Source of the DNA: Acarospora socialis
Lineage: Eukaryota; Ascomycota; Lecanoromycetes; Acarosporales; Acarosporaceae
Length of the DNA: 64,000 bases
Assembly: GCA_025617375.2 (NCBI GenBank)
Contig: JAMYGW020000002.1
Location: forward strand, 3,100,001-3,164,000
Direction: 5' to 3'
The position numbers and the translations under genes are program-made. The notes beneath the pieces are model-generated. The model was not told where the DNA came from and did no database searches. It saw only the letters and a list, made by a program, of their open reading frames with translations. Position 1 is the first letter of the stretch; each line of letters starts with the position of its first letter. Below are positions 61,871 through 64,000 of this stretch, one piece after another.

Positions 61871-64000
61871 TCACAATTTGCTGGTGACATCCTTCGGTGC
61901 GATGTCATCCGTGCCCTGCCAATGCGTCGCGGGCGCACTTTGAACACTCCCCGAGCAGCAACCCCCCTTTTGGCTCTCACCACCTGGCGCCAGCTCGCTA
62001 GACATGTTCTGTCGGCTAGGCACGTCCAAGGCAGGATTCCGCGTGAAGAAATCCGCGGGTCGGAGGTGGACCTCGTGCTTTTCCATCGGCATCACAGGCC
62101 AATCCTCCACACGCGGGTTATGCGTCAAGCCGAAGACGGTCCAGACCACGACATCCTCGTCTTCGACGTTCTCGCGGCGAGCGGCAGCATCAGCGACGCC
62201 GTCAACCTCCGATTGGGATTGATTGGTAAACTCGCCGCCGGCCCAGAACTCGCCATCGCGGTGTTTGGTCACCCATACATGGTGCTGGGCGAATTGTGCT
62301 CGCTTGGCCATGGTGCTGTCAGGTTGTGCGAGAATAAGTTGCGATGGCGAGGGTGTGAACATGTAACCTACGGGTTTGCCGGAGACTGGGTTCGAGTGAC
62401 GTTGATTGACCATCTTGACAATGCGGTTGGTGGAGGGTGACGCATCTAGCCACTGGGATGTGGTGATCGGTTTCGAAACAACTTGATAGCCATTACCCCA
62501 TGGATTTGTGTGCTGTGAAAACGGAAGTGGTAGCGATTCCTCTTGGAGAACTGTGTTTCTGGTGCCATCTATAGCTGGATCGATACGGATGCAGAACAGG
62601 TGCTGGTGATTTTGGGCAAGCACGCCTGGTGCCACAACATTCCCCCAATGTGATGTTTTGCCAGGATCAATATTGACAACGGAGACAATGCCAGTAGCTC
62701 GAGTCTCAACGGTGATGCCACCGGCTTGGTCAAATTTGTACGCAAAAACGTATTCGTAATTTGCGAGCGTGATGATAAACTGTACGACCAGCTCTCGAGA
62801 CCTAGCGACGACTGCACGGTTCGTCTGAGATCGAAAGTTCGTATGCTTGAAAAGAATGCCGTTGTCCTGCTCGTGAATACAAACCACGTTCTTGGAGACC
62901 GTAGGTTGACCGGATCGTGTGACCATTACTGCATCAAGGTATTTGATCACCCCTAAACAGTCACATCCGAGTTCGAGATTATTCGCAGCGCGGCCAGCGC
63001 CAGTATCTCCGAGGTCGAAGGCTTGCTTGCGATGAAAAGGCGGACGTGGATCGCCGTAGGGCACGGTCATCTCACTGAAGCTAAGGCGGTAGAGCACGCT
63101 GCGGCCGTCGTAGCGGACGTCATGGACCGTTGCTCCTTCGCGTGGGTTGAATCCGACCCTGAAGCGCCATTTCTGCCATTCGACCAGACTCTCATTGCTG
63201 ACCGAGAATGAAGGACCTTCAGGCTGTACGAGGTTGAGAGGCTTCAGATCCGTCCGCATACCTCCTTCCACGAGCTCCGGTACATATTCTGAGGGCACAC
63301 AGTGATCCAGGACATTCGGCACTACCGTATCATATCGAATGCCGTCATCATGCCCACCGGTAGCCAGCTTGTCCACTCTCACTATCTCACACGTGTGAGT
63401 GTCCATCACTGGTATAATGGGAAGGGGATAGCCATAATGATTTGAGTCGGGATTGCCATTCCTAGTGTCCCGGGCGAAGCAAAGTCCCTGAGTATAACGC
63501 TGACAGTCTTCACCAGGGTCTGGTCCGCCATATGGCCAAGGATCGAAAGTAATGTTGAAACCTTCTGGGAGTTTGAAGGTTGCTATCGCTTCTTTAAAGA
63601 TTGGCGACGCAATACAGGCACCCTCAAAGACACGGAATTCCTCTCTGATGAAGGTATCAGCACTGGGGTGTCCGTCTCTCAGAACGAAGTTGAACAAACA
63701 TTGTCAGACTAGGCTGATGGGTCTTGTCCACGACTCTGTGCAATGTTTCCCTCTTCCTATCAAGGTCGACCAGAGACTCTGTGTACTCATGGCTTCCGTC
63801 AGCACGCACAAGATCATACTGTAGTCTCGCTACCCGTTCTGGTCTTCGTGTTTGGCTGCTTAAGAAACCATTGTGTTCAATATCCAAGAAGGCCAGAAGT
63901 TCGGCTTTTGGGGGTTCCTCAAGAGCAATGGAGCGAAACTCAATGACTGAACTGCTTCGAGCATTGACGATAACCTCGCGAGCTATTCTGGTTTCACTGA
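61871..64000 (-). CDS. Copper amine oxidase (partial, 5' end beyond the window)
   Basis: The main exon (from about 63690 to 61871) holds the N3 and catalytic domains. The topaquinone precursor Tyr is in NYEYVFAYKFDQAGG, the copper-binding pair in NHQHLFCIRID, and HHVWVTKHRDGEFWAGGEFT is near the end. An upstream exon runs to the right edge in another frame and encodes the N2-like start (REVIVNARSSSVIEFRSIAL, LAFLDIEHNGFL). An intron must therefore lie at about 63640-63740, but several splice pairs fit and I cannot fix it. No signal peptide can be judged because the start is missing. The enzyme oxidises primary amines to aldehyde, ammonia and hydrogen peroxide; the C-terminus does not end in an obvious peroxisomal SKL signal, though it finishes TSKL, which is a weak variant context. 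Confidence 0.88.

Noticed and set aside
61871-61882. C-terminal TSKL of the amine oxidase as a peroxisomal targeting signal
   Set aside because: The last three residues are SKL-like, but the tail is Gly/Ser/Cys-rich and the N-terminus is missing, so location cannot be decided; noted but not called.

Overview
The window is gene-dense chromosomal DNA from a filamentous ascomycete (Pezizomycotina; a Dothideomycete is my weak inference). The reasons are short GT..AG introns of about 50-120 nt with CTGAC-like branch points, compact intergenic spaces, and the gene content: KDM4/KdmA-type JmjC demethylase, Snt1, a secreted GtaA-type glutaminase, and a fungal MATH/USP-like protein. Genes were rebuilt by joining exons. 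I found 20 protein genes (one runs off the right edge), one intron-containing tRNA, and three tandem Pol III-like units.

Layout. 1-1374: no gene; a diverged repeat pair and a near-perfect palindrome. 1375-11992: five plus-strand genes, each starting with the same short Myb/SANT-like helical domain and ending in a charged tail; this tandem paralogue array is the most distinctive feature. 13088-15049: mitochondrial Hsp60 with a perfect heat-shock element upstream. 15734-16492: cofilin. 16853-17571 (minus) and 17817-19985 (plus): Get5-like and Nop2, sharing a 245-bp divergent promoter. 20597-21380 (minus): a three-exon small secreted cysteine-rich protein. 22384-22496: tRNA-Ile(UAU)-like gene in an AT-rich block between two direct repeats. 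23582-27844 (minus): MATH / dead-USP / MORN / RING protein. 29159-35163 (minus): Snt1. 36814-38124 (plus): deoxyhypusine synthase, overlapping tail-to-tail with an unknown minus-strand gene (38114-39103). 39541-40100: three tandem tRNA-like repeats. 41237-44458: MINDY deubiquitinase. 45433-49694: JmjC demethylase. 50664-52352: YAG7-like RGG protein. 53551-55478: RRM/R3H protein. 58067-60231: secreted glutaminase. 61871 to the right edge: copper amine oxidase.

Functionally the window mixes housekeeping genes (Hsp60, cofilin, Nop2, Get5, deoxyhypusine synthase) with chromatin regulators (Snt1, JmjC), two ubiquitin-system proteins (RING/pseudo-USP, MINDY) and secreted or nutritional proteins (glutaminase, amine oxidase, cysteine-rich protein). 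I see no operon-like logic except the Myb-like array, which looks like local duplication followed by divergence. I recognised no viral, LTR or DNA-transposon element and no CRISPR. All exon boundaries are read from splice signals and reading frame; none is checked against transcripts.
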